A stretch of 64,000 nucleotides of DNA. It comes from JALYLC01 sp963743275 (lineage in GTDB: Bacteria; Actinomycetota; Thermoleophilia; Gaiellales; JALYLC01). The position numbers were made by a program, and so were the translations under genes. Positions 1 through 9,302 of this stretch are shown here, piece by piece (within the stretch, counting starts at the first letter, position 1; every line of letters begins with the position of its first letter). A model generated the notes under the pieces. It saw nothing but the letters and a program-made list of their open reading frames with translations, was not told the origin of the DNA and did not search any database. Where the stretch lies: contig CAVUPB010000002.1 of assembly GCA_963743275.1 (NCBI GenBank), positions 186,001 through 250,000 of the forward strand. Direction: 5' to 3'.

Positions 1-1
1 G

Positions 2-535
2 GTCGGTGCCGTGCACGGAACGGAGACGGGCGGGATCCCCATCGCACACGCACTGGAGCGGCTGTCCCCCCGCGACCTCGACCTCTGGATCGTGCCGGAC
101 ATGAACCCCGACGGCGTCGCCGCCGGCACGCGCCAGAATGCGCACGGCGTCGACCTGAACCGCAACTTCCCGTGGCGCTGGCGGCCGCTGCACGGCGTCT
201 ACGAGTCGGGGGACCGCCCGTTGTCGGAGCGCGAGGCGCGCATCGCGCGCGCGCTCATCCTGCGCCTGCATCCGCATGTCACGATCTGGTTCCACCAGCA
301 CCTCGACATGGTCTGGGCCTCCGGCGGGCGGCGGCGGATCGAGCGGGTGTTCGCGCGCATCTCCGGCCTGCCCTACCACGCCATGCCACAGCTGGCGGGC
401 AGCGCCATCGCGTGGCAGAACACCACCCTGCGCGGCACGACCGCGTTCGCAGCCGAGCTCCCGGCAGGGCAGCCGGACGCGTCAGCCGTCGCGCGCTACG
501 TGCAGGCCGTGCTCGCCGCGGCGCGCACGAACTAA
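2..535 (+). CDS. M14-family zinc carboxypeptidase, 5' end outside window
   Basis: Partial gene: the frame is already open at base 2, so the N-terminus lies upstream. About 177 residues are visible. The first zinc-ligand pair HxxE is in VHGTETGG at the very start. MNPDG followed by GVDLNRNFP carries the substrate-binding Arg/Asn, WFHQH gives the third zinc ligand, and the late Glu of FAAELP is the likely catalytic base. This is a complete M14 catalytic set, so an active metallocarboxypeptidase or amidase (for example muropeptide-type) is expected. The exact substrate cannot be told. It converges on the aldehyde dehydrogenase gene 27 bp away. Confidence 0.85.
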   Translation, partial: VGAVHGTETGGIPIAHALERLSPRDLDLWIVPDMNPDGVAAGTRQNAHGVDLNRNFPWRWRPLHGVYESGDRPLSEREARIARALILRLHPHVTIWFHQHLDMVWASGGRRRIERVFARISGLPYHAMPQLAGSAIAWQNTTLRGTTAFAAELPAGQPDASAVARYVQAVLAAARTN

Positions 536-553
536 GGGCCCGAGACGGGCTCT
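535..553. terminator. short hairpin between convergent genes
   Basis: AGGGCCCG and CGGGCTCT pair around an AGA loop with one G-U pair, directly after the stop codon of the peptidase and before the stop of the convergent dehydrogenase. There is no T tract, so termination activity is inferred only from position and structure. Confidence 0.4.
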
Positions 554-561
554 AAGGTCGT

Positions 562-2028
562 TCAGGCGAAGTACACCGTCTTCAGCTCGAAGTACGGGTC
601 GAGGCCTTCGATGCCGCCTTCGCGGCCGACTCCGGACTGCTTGAAGCCGCCGAACGGCATCTTGAAGTCGACGATCATGCCGTTCACGGTCACGCTTCCC
701 GAGCGCACGCGGCGCGCGACCTCGTAGCCGCGCTCCGGGTCCGCGCTGTAGACGGCGCCGTGCAGGCCGTAGATGGTGTCGTTCGCCTTGGCGACCGCGT
801 CGTCGACGTCGTCGTAGGTGATGAACGAGACCACGGGCCCGAAGATCTCCTCCTGCGCGATCACCATGCTCGACTCGACGTCGTCGAACACCGTCGGCTC
901 GACGAAGTACCCGCGCGGCAGATCGTCGGGACGCCCTCCGCCGGTCACGAGCGTGGCGCCCTCCGCGAGGCCCTTCCCGATGTACCCCTGCACCCGCGCG
1001 AGCTGGCGCGCCATCGTGAGCGGCCCCATCTGCGTCGCGGGGTCGAACGGGTCGCCCACCCGGATGCTCCGGACCGCCTCGACGTACGCCTCGAGCAGCT
1101 CCGCCTTGCGCCGTTTCGGGACGAGCACGCGCGTCAGCGAGAAGCAGACCTGACCCGTGATCGGCATGGAGAACGGGACGAGGCTCGCGAGCACGTCGCC
1201 GACCGCGGCGTCGTCGAGCACGAGCGCTGCGGACTTCCCGCCGAGCTCCAGGCTCACGCGCGTGAGGCGCTCGGCCGCCGCCGCGGCGATCTTGCGGCCT
1301 GCGAGCGTGCTCCCGGTGAAGGCGATCTTGTCGATCCCCCGGTGGCGGATCAGGTAGTCGCCCACCTCGCGCCCGGCCGGGATCACGTTGAAGACCCCCG
1401 GCGGGAGCCCTGCGCTCTCGATGCACTCGGCCAGGATGTAGGCGTCCATCGGCGTCTCCGGAGCCGGCTTCGAGACGACCGTGCAGCCTGCGGCGAGTGC
1501 GGCCGCGACCTTGTAGCAGAGCAGGACGAGAGGCGCGTTCCACGGCGTGATCGCCGCCACGACGCCGACCGGCTCCTTCACGACGCGCACGAGCCCGCCG
1601 TCGTCTCTGCGGCGCTCGTCGACGAGCGGGTAGTCCTCGATGAGGCTTGCGTAGTACCCGAACAGTCCTGCGCCCTGGCCCGAGGCGTAGTTCGTGAACG
1701 AGATCGGCGCTCCGACCTGCGTCGTCCAGGCCTCGGCGAGCTCGCCATGCCGAGCGGTCAGCGCGTCCGCGACCTTGCGGAGATACCCGGCGCGCTCGGC
1801 CGGCGACAGCTTCGGCCAGGGACCGCTGTCGAATGCCTCCCGCGCCGCGGCGACGGCGCCGTCGACGTCGGCCTCCTTGGCCTCGGCGAACGTCATCACC
1901 ACCTCCTCGGTCACCGGCGAGATGACCGGCAGCGTGTCGCCGGAGCTCGCTGCGACCCAGCGGCCACCGACGAAGAACGAGTGGGGCTGCCGGATCGACA
2001 GGCTGGATTGCTCGTGTGTGCTGCTCAT
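562..2028 (-). CDS. NAD(P)-dependent aldehyde dehydrogenase
   Basis: 488-residue member of the ALDH superfamily, oxidising an aldehyde to the acid. Visible landmarks are TPWNAPL and KPAPETP (cofactor binding), FTGST, the general-base Glu in SLELGGKS and the nucleophilic Cys in GQVCFS near residue 300. The start at MSSTHEQ is chosen because GGAGG lies 7 bases upstream; a longer in-frame version would run into the preceding gene. It is the last gene of the minus-strand run that includes a LigM-like demethylase, so an aromatic aldehyde such as vanillin is a plausible substrate, but this is inference from context. Confidence 0.9.
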   Translation of the reverse strand: MSSTHEQSSLSIRQPHSFFVGGRWVAASSGDTLPVISPVTEEVVMTFAEAKEADVDGAVAAAREAFDSGPWPKLSPAERAGYLRKVADALTARHGELAEAWTTQVGAPISFTNYASGQGAGLFGYYASLIEDYPLVDERRRDDGGLVRVVKEPVGVVAAITPWNAPLVLLCYKVAAALAAGCTVVSKPAPETPMDAYILAECIESAGLPPGVFNVIPAGREVGDYLIRHRGIDKIAFTGSTLAGRKIAAAAAERLTRVSLELGGKSAALVLDDAAVGDVLASLVPFSMPITGQVCFSLTRVLVPKRRKAELLEAYVEAVRSIRVGDPFDPATQMGPLTMARQLARVQGYIGKGLAEGATLVTGGGRPDDLPRGYFVEPTVFDDVESSMVIAQEEIFGPVVSFITYDDVDDAVAKANDTIYGLHGAVYSADPERGYEVARRVRSGSVTVNGMIVDFKMPFGGFKQSGVGREGGIEGLDPYFELKTVYFA

Positions 2029-2068
2029 CGGTTGCCTCCGCTGGGTGCTTGGCTGGGCGCGTCCCGGC

Positions 2069-3463
2069 TCATGCGTGCCCCGCACGCCACCCGCCGGGCG
2101 CATACGACTTCCGCACCGCCTCGACGTAGGGCACCGGGCTGACGATGGCGCCGATCTCCGTCTGCACGTGGGCTTCGACGGTCGGCTTGGCCGTGCCGCC
2201 GTCGCCCTCGCCCCAGACGAACGTCACCTCCGTGCCGGGCTCCGCGTACTCCGCGTCGACGACGGCGAGCGTGAGCACCTTGCCCTCGTTGGAGCTGTAC
2301 CCCACCCAGGTCGAGATGCCGACCGTCTCCCCGTCGACGGTGACGCGGTCGTACGGATGCATCGAGTACACGGCCGACGGCCAGTCGATGAACTTCGCGC
2401 GTCCGGACTTCTGGAACATCGAGCCGATCGCGCGCGTCACGTCCTCGTCCTCGAGCGCGAGCGTGACCTTGTGCCGGTGCTCCCCCTCGGCCATCCGCTC
2501 GAGCGCCTCGCGCCCGATGAAGTCGTGGTCGAACTTGACGTAGTTCCCGTAGCCGAGATCCCAGGGCGTGAAGTAGTAGTCCTCGATCCGCGGCGAGGCG
2601 AAGCTGCCGCCGATCGAGGCCGAGCCCTCGTAGCCGTCGGCCGGCAGCCACTCGCGGTACGGCCTGAGGCTCTCGCCGGAGTAGACGGCCGGCAGCGGCG
2701 AGGGGATCCAGCCGGACTCGAGCGTGTTCGACGAGTACGCGCGGCCGCCGACCTGCCTGAGGCCGAACTCCACGCCGGCCGTCACGATCGCCTCGCGCAC
2801 CGCCTCGCCGTCCTCCCAGGGACCGAACAGCTCCCAGCCGGGCTGGCCGGCCATGCCGTGGCGGAGCGCGCGCACGCTCCGGCCCGCGATCGTCACCGTC
2901 GTCATGTGGAAGAAGCGCAGCTCGGGGGGAGCGTGACCGAGCAGCTTCTCGATCACGTGCATCGCGCTCGGGCCCTGCACCTGGAAGCGGTACGACTTGC
3001 GGCGCCCGTCGCTGCGCAGCGCCGAACGCTGGTCGAGCTCGACCCGGACGTCGTAGCCGCCCGTCTCCGCGTGATAGGTGATCCAGTTCAGCGCGGGCGC
3101 CCGCCCGACGAGGTTGTACGCGTTCTCGGCGAGCGCGAAGAGGATCACGTCGCCGATCACGTGGCCGTCCGGGGTGCACGGCACGAAATGCTTCGCGTGG
3201 CCGGCGACGAAGCCCTCGAAGCTGTTGACGCCGAGCCGTGAGAGCAGCTTCAGCGCATCCGGTCCCTCCACCGCGAGGTCGGCCATGTGGAAGGTCTGGT
3301 TGAAGAGGACGCAGGTCCTCTGCCAGGCCTGCTGCTCGTCGAGCCAATTCGTGAACTCGGCCGGGACGCCGGGGTAGACATTCGGTCCCGCCTGCGAGTT
3401 GCGCAGCAGCTCGACCGGGCTCTGCCCGGCGCCCAGCAGGTCCTCCAGGTTGCGAGGGCTCAC
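2069..3463 (-). CDS. ligM: LigM-type tetrahydrofolate-dependent aryl O-demethylase (GcvT fold)
   Basis: 464 residues, close to the 471 of Sphingobium LigM. From memory the whole protein aligns: NLEDLL..VELLRNSQAG at the N-terminus, GHVIGDVILF, VGRAPALNW, FQVQGPSAMHVIEKLLG, TLRHGMAG-type segment, SNTLESGWIPSPLP, FDHDFIGREALE and the C-terminal FVWGEGDGGT...SPVPY. LigM moves the methyl group of vanillate or 3-O-methylgallate to tetrahydrofolate in the cytoplasm. Relatives act on syringate, dicamba or DMSP, so the exact methyl donor is uncertain. The start overlaps the livF stop by ATGA, and an aldehyde dehydrogenase follows. Confidence 0.8.
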   Translation of the reverse strand: MSPRNLEDLLGAGQSPVELLRNSQAGPNVYPGVPAEFTNWLDEQQAWQRTCVLFNQTFHMADLAVEGPDALKLLSRLGVNSFEGFVAGHAKHFVPCTPDGHVIGDVILFALAENAYNLVGRAPALNWITYHAETGGYDVRVELDQRSALRSDGRRKSYRFQVQGPSAMHVIEKLLGHAPPELRFFHMTTVTIAGRSVRALRHGMAGQPGWELFGPWEDGEAVREAIVTAGVEFGLRQVGGRAYSSNTLESGWIPSPLPAVYSGESLRPYREWLPADGYEGSASIGGSFASPRIEDYYFTPWDLGYGNYVKFDHDFIGREALERMAEGEHRHKVTLALEDEDVTRAIGSMFQKSGRAKFIDWPSAVYSMHPYDRVTVDGETVGISTWVGYSSNEGKVLTLAVVDAEYAEPGTEVTFVWGEGDGGTAKPTVEAHVQTEIGAIVSPVPYVEAVRKSYAPGGWRAGHA

Positions 3464-4218
3464 GATCCTCCTTCTCGTTCGGCGTTGTCCTCGGCGGCGG
3501 TAGCGGTGTGGGAATGCTCGCCGAGGTAGCTCGCGATCAGCAGGTGCCGGTCGGCGCGCAACTGCTCCGCCTCGTTGTGGAGGACGATCTCCCCGTGTGA
3601 GAGCACGTAGCCGCGGTCGGCGACCTCGAGCGCCAGGTGGACATGCTGCTCGACCAGCAGCACCGCGCAGCCGCTCTTCTCGGCGAAGCGACGCACCACG
3701 GGCAGCAACGACTCGACGATCACCGGGGCGAGCCCGAGGCTGAGCTCGTCGAGGAGCATCAGCCGTGGCGAGCGCGCGAGCGCGCGCGCGACCGCGAGCA
3801 TCTGCTGCTCGCCTCCCGAGAGGAGCCCGGCGCGCCGCTCGCGCAGTTCCCGCAGTTGCGGGAAGTACTCGTACACGGACGATTCGTCGAGTCGCTCGCG
3901 GCGGGGGCCGACACGGAAGTGCTCGGCCACGGTCAGCCCGAAGAAGAGGCCGCGCCCCTCCGGAACGTGGGCGATCCCGAGTTGTGCGCGGCTGCTCGGC
4001 GACGTGCGAGCGAGGTCGGAGCCGTCGAACACGATGCGGCCGGCCATCGGCCTGACCAGGCCCGAGACGGCGCGCAGGGTCGTCGTCTTGCCTGCGCCGT
4101 TGGCACCGAGCAGCGCGACGACCTCGCCCGCGGCGACGGTCAGGTCGACCCCCCGGATCACGGCCGCGTGGTCGTAACCCGCGGTCAGGCCCTCGAGCGA
4201 GAGAACGGCGTCAGCCAT
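3460..4218 (-). CDS. livF: Liv-type ABC transporter ATP-binding protein LivF
   Basis: 252 residues. Walker A GANGAGKTT near residue 40, signature LSGGEQQML, Walker B LMLLDELSLGLAP and the switch His in VEQHV. The short form with GLAPVIVE after Walker B is characteristic of LivF rather than LivG. It energises the branched-chain-amino-acid-type importer whose permease and binding protein lie upstream on the same strand. It overlaps livG by 8 bp and the LigM-like gene by 4 bp, implying co-translation. Substrate in this operon is probably not an amino acid (see findings). Confidence 0.9.
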   Translation of the reverse strand: MADAVLSLEGLTAGYDHAAVIRGVDLTVAAGEVVALLGANGAGKTTTLRAVSGLVRPMAGRIVFDGSDLARTSPSSRAQLGIAHVPEGRGLFFGLTVAEHFRVGPRRERLDESSVYEYFPQLRELRERRAGLLSGGEQQMLAVARALARSPRLMLLDELSLGLAPVIVESLLPVVRRFAEKSGCAVLLVEQHVHLALEVADRGYVLSHGEIVLHNEAEQLRADRHLLIASYLGEHSHTATAAEDNAEREGGS

Positions 4219-4993
4219 GCCCGCCCTCCTCCAGAGCGGGCGCGAGCTCGGCGGCCGCGCTGCCGAGATAGGCGGCGATCACCCGCGGGTCGCGGCGCAC
4301 GGTGTCGGCTGCTCCGCGCGCGATCACCTTGCCGAACTCCAGCACGACGACCTCGTCGCAGATCCCGAGCACGAGACCCATGTCGTGATCGACGAGCAGC
4401 ATCGCCTGGCCCTCGTCGACGAGACGGCGCAGCCGCCTTCCCAGCTCCTCGCTCTCGTGCGTGTCGAGTCCGGCAGCGGGCTCGTCGAGGCATATGAGCC
4501 GCGGCCGCGCGGCGAGCGCCCGCCCGATGCCGACGAGCTTGCGCTGCCCCTGCGACAGCTCGCCGGGCAGCTCGTCCACGATCGCCTCGAGTCCGAGCAG
4601 CTCCAGCACCGAGCCGATCTCCGAGAGGTCGCTGCGGGGCGCCGACACCGCCTCCCGCAGCGTCCGCCGCAGGGAGGGCCGATGCGCGGCGACGAGGAGG
4701 TTCTCGCCGACCGTGAGGTCGTCGAAGAGCTCGATCGACTGCCACGTGCGCGCCAGCCCGCGCTGGGCGCGGGCGTGCGGCGGCAGGGCGGTGAGGTCGT
4801 CTCCGTCGAGAGCGACGCGGCCGCGGGCGTGGACGAATCCGCTGATCGCGTCGATGAAGGTCGTCTTGCCGGCGCCGTTCGGGCCGATCAGGCCGACGAG
4901 CCGACCCGCTCCGACGTCGAGGTCGACGTCCACGACGGCGTGCACGCCGCCGAAGCTCACCGAGATCCCGGCTGCCCGCAGGACCGGGGTCAC
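4211..4993 (-). CDS. livG: Liv-type ABC transporter ATP-binding protein LivG
   Basis: 260 residues. Walker A GPNGAGKTT, signature ELSQGQRKLVG, Walker B LICLDEPAAGLD and switch His in LLVDHDMG. The C-terminal IAAYLG tail fits the LivG/BCA_ABC_TP_C type. It pairs with LivF to drive the fused permease encoded about 2.3 kb upstream. Unusually, the AraC regulator and the MetE-like gene lie between the permease and these ATPases. Confidence 0.9.
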   Translation of the reverse strand: MTPVLRAAGISVSFGGVHAVVDVDLDVGAGRLVGLIGPNGAGKTTFIDAISGFVHARGRVALDGDDLTALPPHARAQRGLARTWQSIELFDDLTVGENLLVAAHRPSLRRTLREAVSAPRSDLSEIGSVLELLGLEAIVDELPGELSQGQRKLVGIGRALAARPRLICLDEPAAGLDTHESEELGRRLRRLVDEGQAMLLVDHDMGLVLGICDEVVVLEFGKVIARGAADTVRRDPRVIAAYLGSAAAELAPALEEGGHG

Positions 4994-5008
4994 CGCGCCG
5001 TCGCCCCC

Positions 5009-5971
5009 CTAAGGAGCCGGCGAGCGGCGCCGCCATTCGCTCGGCGAGCAGCCGTGGGCCGCCCGGAACAGGCGGCTGAAATGCTGCGGGCCGGGCAGAC
5101 CCCAGCGGCTCGCGATCGCGAGGATCGTGAGATGGCCGAGAGCCGGATCGAGCAGGTCGCCGCCACAGCGCTCCAGGCGAGCCGTGCGAATCCACTGGCA
5201 CACGCTCGTGCCCTCGTCCTCGAACAGCTTGTGGAGGTAGCGCGTCGAGATGAAGCTCGCACGGGCGATCCCCTCGGGATCGAGATCGGGGTCGCCGAGG
5301 TTCGCCTCGATGAACGACCGGATGTCGGCGAGGATCTCGGCACGCGAGCGCAGCCGCTTCGGCTCGTGGCCGCGGGTGGGCACGGCGTACATGCCCCGGA
5401 CGAGGTCGAGGACGCAGTCGACGGCGTTCGGCGAGTCATCCGGCGTGACCGTCCCGTCTTCCAGCCCGCCGGCGAGTCCGCGGAAGAACGCCACGGCCGC
5501 TCGGGGCAGCCCGTCGCCGCCCGGGATCCGCAGCGCGGTGAGCTTGCTGATTCGCTCGGCATCCCGGCCGAGGAGGTGCCTGGGCACCCGCACGCACAGC
5601 GACTCGAACGGCTCGTCCGCCCGGCAGGTCACCGGGTGCGAGGTCTCGTAGCTGATCACGTCCCCGGTCATGGCGGTGCCCGTTCGGCCCTCCTGCGCGG
5701 CTTCGAGCCGCCCACGCAGGATCACCGACACGTGCAGGCACTCGGGGTCGCAGGCCGCGATCCCCTGCGGCGTGCGCATCATCGTGTTCGCCGCCGCCGC
5801 GATCCGGAAGAAGCTGAGCGGGCCGAAGCGGTAGCCCCACATCCGCGCGCCGAACTGCTCCTTCGCCGTGCTCCGGATGTGCACCGGCAGGTACGCGTCG
5901 GTCGACGACTGCAGCCAGAAGTCCAACCGCTCGCGGGCCGGAACCATCGCCGTGTCGATGAGCAGCGCCAT
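5009..5971 (-). CDS. AraC-family transcriptional regulator
   Basis: 320 residues. The N-terminal 180 residues resemble the AraC_binding_2 sensor domain seen in FeaR/NphR-type regulators of aromatic or amine catabolism. The C-terminal 100 residues are a double helix-turn-helix: IARASFISTRYLHKLF for the first helix pair and IASRWGLPGPQHFSRLFRAAHG for the second. It sits inside the minus-strand run, 15 bp before livG and 67 bp after the MetE-like gene, so it probably controls the surrounding transporter and demethylase genes. The inducer is unknown. Confidence 0.85.
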   Translation of the reverse strand: MALLIDTAMVPARERLDFWLQSSTDAYLPVHIRSTAKEQFGARMWGYRFGPLSFFRIAAAANTMMRTPQGIAACDPECLHVSVILRGRLEAAQEGRTGTAMTGDVISYETSHPVTCRADEPFESLCVRVPRHLLGRDAERISKLTALRIPGGDGLPRAAVAFFRGLAGGLEDGTVTPDDSPNAVDCVLDLVRGMYAVPTRGHEPKRLRSRAEILADIRSFIEANLGDPDLDPEGIARASFISTRYLHKLFEDEGTSVCQWIRTARLERCGGDLLDPALGHLTILAIASRWGLPGPQHFSRLFRAAHGCSPSEWRRRSPAP

Positions 5972-6037
5972 GCGAAGCGGCCTCGGACCTTATGAGGAAC
6001 CTCGTCCTCGTGTCAAGAGGCGCAAGGCCGCTCGCGG

Positions 6038-7264
6038 TCACGCCACGGCCCCCGCGCCGAAGAGCTCCTTCGTCGCGATGCGCGCGCCCTCCGCGAGCGC
6101 CTCGAGCTTGGCCCACTGGATCGTCGGGTGCACGCGCTGGAGGAAGGCGCCCTGCGCGAAGCCGCAGTCGTTCCCGCCCATCACGCTCTCGCGGCCGACG
6201 AGCCGTGCGAGCCGGACGAGCCGGTCGGCGATCAGCTGCGGATGCTCGACGACGTTCGTGTGGTGCGTGATGACGCCGGGGACGAGGACCTTCCCCTCGG
6301 GGAGCTTGACGTCCTCCCAGAGGCGCCACTCGTGCTCGTGGCGCGGGTTCGCCTGCTCCATCAGGTAGTAGCGGGCGCGCACCCGGAGCACGAGGTCGAT
6401 CACGTCCGCGAGCGGGGGGTCGAAGGCGTGCGGGCCATGCCAGCTGCCGAAGCAGACGTGGTAGCGGATCCGTTCCTCCGGAATGCCCGCAAGCGCGTGG
6501 TTGAGCGCCTCGACCCGCAGCTCCGCCCAGCGCCGGTAGTCGGCGACCGAGCCGCCGAGCGAGAGGATCGAGTCGTACTCGTGCATGAGCACGGCGTCGT
6601 CGACCTGGAGCAGGAAGCCGGCCTCGACGATCCGCCGGTACTCCTCGTGGAGGGCGTCGGCGATGGCGAAGACGAACTCCTCCTCGCTCGCGTAGTACTC
6701 GTTGCGCAGCCAGTAGACGCTCGCCGGGGCGACGACGGGCAGGAATGCGTCGGTCACGGTGACGCCGGCGAGCGCGCTCTTGAAGCGGGCGACGTCGCGC
6801 TCGAGCGCGGAGGGGTCGTACCGGATCGGCCCCGTGCAGTACCAGAGCCTCCCTTCGGCCTCGATCGCATCGGAGCTCGGCCCGTCGCCGCCCTTGACGC
6901 GCACCTGGTTCTCGACCTCGCGGGCGAAGGCGGCGTCGTGCTCGGCGTAGAACTCCGGGAACGCCTGCCGGTCGCGGCTGGGCGGGAGGATGTTGCCGCC
7001 CTCGAGCGGCACCATGCGCGGCTCGAGCCCGCTCACGCGCTCGTAGAGGTAGGTGATCCAGGTCGACTTGCCCATCTCGCCGTCGTCGATGACGTCGATT
7101 CCGGCATCGGCCTGGCGCTGCACCACATCCGTGACGGCGTCGGCGAGGGTCCGCTCGTAGGCGGCCTGGTCGTAGGACTCGCCGCGCGCCTCGGCGGCGA
7201 GGAAGTCGAGCAGGGCTCGCGGACGCGCGAGGCTGCCGACGTGCGTGGTCAGGATCCTCTCCAT
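6038..7264 (-). CDS. cobalamin-independent methionine synthase (MetE C-domain) family protein
   Basis: 408 residues, a single UROD/MetE-like barrel (classical MetE has two, about 750 residues). The N-terminus TTHVGSLARP is typical of the short MetE II group. All four zinc ligands of MetE appear to be present: His and Cys of YHVCFGSW (about 269 and 271), Glu of LMEQAN (about 303) and Cys of GGNDCGF (about 367). So it should bind zinc and activate a thiol for alkyl transfer. Its ATG overlaps the permease stop as TGATG. Next to a LigM-like enzyme, it may accept methyl groups from 5-methyl-tetrahydrofolate; this is inference. Confidence 0.75.
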   Translation of the reverse strand: MERILTTHVGSLARPRALLDFLAAEARGESYDQAAYERTLADAVTDVVQRQADAGIDVIDDGEMGKSTWITYLYERVSGLEPRMVPLEGGNILPPSRDRQAFPEFYAEHDAAFAREVENQVRVKGGDGPSSDAIEAEGRLWYCTGPIRYDPSALERDVARFKSALAGVTVTDAFLPVVAPASVYWLRNEYYASEEEFVFAIADALHEEYRRIVEAGFLLQVDDAVLMHEYDSILSLGGSVADYRRWAELRVEALNHALAGIPEERIRYHVCFGSWHGPHAFDPPLADVIDLVLRVRARYYLMEQANPRHEHEWRLWEDVKLPEGKVLVPGVITHHTNVVEHPQLIADRLVRLARLVGRESVMGGNDCGFAQGAFLQRVHPTIQWAKLEALAEGARIATKELFGAGAVA

Positions 7265-9235
7265 CACTGCTCCTCTTGGGTGAGAGCAAGGGCCGCGGGG
7301 GCCCGCTGTCTGCGCTTCGACGACCGCTTCCGGTAGGCGGCGCCCGCGACGCCGTCCGGGTTCTGGTAGAGCGTCACGATCAGCGCGGCGCCGCCGAAGA
7401 GCAACGCCCAGTTGCCGGACACCCCGAACCACTTCTCGAGCGCGTACGGCAGCAGCGCCTCGACCGAGATGAGGCCGGCGAAGATGGCGCCCGAGACCAT
7501 CGTGATGCCGCCGACGTAGGCGAGGGCGATCAGGCTCAGCGCGGTCAGGGCGGAGAAGCGCCCGACCGTGACCGAGCTGAAGTTGTAGCCGTAGAGCGCT
7601 CCCGCCGATCCCCGCGATGAAGGAGGCGATTCCGAAGGCGGCGAGCTTGACGTTGCGGACGTTGATCCCGGCGGCGGCCGCGGCACGCTCGTTCGAGCGG
7701 ACGGCGAGCATCCGCTGACCGAGATCGGTGCGGCGCAGGTTCGCGACCAGCAACCCGAGCGCGAGCGTGATCGCGACGACGAAGAAGCCGAACACGGGGC
7801 TCGGCACCTTGCCGTCGACGCCGCGGAACGATCCGTACGGGCCGAGGTCGAGGCCGAGGATCTTCGGCTCCGGTACCGGCGAGCTCGAGCTGCCACCGCC
7901 CCAGGTCGTGTTGAGGAAGACGAACTGCTCGATCGCGACCGCCGCTGCGAGCGTGACGACGGCGAGGCTGACGCCGCGGACGCGCAGCGCGGAGACGGCG
8001 ACGACGAGGCCGCAGACGGTCGCGCCGACCGCGCCGATCAGCATGCCCCAGGGAAAGCCGACCCCGTGATCGGTGGCGAGGTGGGAGAGGATGAAGCCCG
8101 AGACGCCGGCGAGAGCGAGCTGGACGATCGAGATCTGGCCGACATAGCCGGTGATCACGACCAGCGACAGGCACATGACCGTTGCCAGCAGCGACGTGAT
8201 CAGCGCCTGCCTGAAGTCGTAGGGCAGCACGATCAGGGCGACGACGGCGGCCGTCGTGGCGATCAGCGCGGAGCGCCACAGCCGGCTCGGGCGCGGCGCG
8301 AGCGGAAGCCGCTGCTCGACGAGCTCGCCGCGGGTCGGCAGGTTCGTGCCGCGCAGGAACATCGCCACGACCATCAGCCCGAAGACGAGCAGCGGCTGCA
8401 CGCCGGGCATCGCCACGCCGTTGTCGGTCGGGAACCAGCTGAAGGTCTGGAAGTAGTAGAGGACGTTCTCGAGCATCCCGATCCCGAGTCCCACCGCGGT
8501 CGCGATCCAGAACGACGTGAAGCGCGCGAACAGCGCCGCCGTCAGCGCGGGCACGACCTGGAGCGGCAGCGACGTCGAGTCGAGCTGCGTGATCGAGGCG
8601 GCGAGCACGCCGAGGCCTCCGGCGACGACGGTGGCGAGCACCGTGTTCGCGAGTGCCAGCTGGTTCGGCGAGAGCCCCAGGAGCATCGCGCCGACCTCGT
8701 TCTCCGAGGCGGCCCGCGTTGCGAGTCCGAAGCGGCTGAGCCGGAACAGGAGCGAGAGCACGAGCGCGCCGGCGAGGACGATTGCGGGCAGGATGAGCCG
8801 GTCGACCGGAACGAGCGAGCCGAGCATGTGCACCGTGTCGCGCGGGAGCACCGGCGGTTGCGGCTTGGTGGCGATCCCGAACCCGAGCGCGACGCCCGCC
8901 TGCGCGACGAGCAGGACTCCGAGCGAGGCCGCGAGCTTGGCGAGCGGCGAGGCGGTGCGCAGCGGCCGGAACGCGACGAGCTCGATCACCACGCCGAGCG
9001 CCACGAGAAACAGGAGCGTGACGATCAGCGCCGGCGCCGTCGGCGCGTGCCACCCGTAGACGCCGGTCTTGAGCGACCAGTACGAGTAGCCGCCGAGCAT
9101 CGCGACGGCGCCGGTCGCGAGGTTGATGATCCCCGAGCCGCGGTACGTCAGGACGACGCCGATCGCGATGCCGGCGATGAGCGCACCGGTCCCGAGGCCG
9201 AGGATCGCGAAGAGGAGGAGTTGGTTCCAGTCCAT
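7264..9235 (-). CDS. livHM: fused Liv-type ABC permease (LivH-LivM), interrupted by a one-base frameshift
   Basis: The first half (about 300 residues from MDWNQ) is a LivH-like permease with the early NLATGAVAMLGGY motif. The second half is LivM-like, with the GYVGQISIVQLALAGVSG motif. The frame breaks at 7601-7603: removing one base of the CCC run converts IGGSALRLQ to IGGALYGYNF and continues cleanly to the stop at 7264, giving about 656 residues. I read this as one gene with either a sequencing indel or a recent mutation. The longer upstream start at 9346 is rejected because it would overlap the binding-protein gene. Confidence 0.75.
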
Positions 9236-9251
9236 GCCCTGAGAGCAACAC

Positions 9252-9283
9252 GGGGGCGGGGCCCGTTGTGCGACCCCGCCCCC
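9252..9283 (-). promoter_or_regulatory. GC hairpin after the livK-like gene
   Basis: Ten-base perfect arms (GGGGGCGGGG and CCCCGCCCCC) around a 12-base loop, in the 67-bp gap between the binding-protein stop and the permease start. In ABC-transporter operons such hairpins usually protect or partly terminate the mRNA so that more binding protein than permease is made. There is no T tract. Confidence 0.6.
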
Positions 9284-9302
9284 TTGGTTGGTCGCCGGTC
9301 GG

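Noticed and set aside
760..2142. Long Arg/Asp-rich frames antisense to real genes, here and throughout the window
   Set aside because: Typical high-GC shadow frames: biased composition, no motifs, and opposite a gene with clear family signatures.
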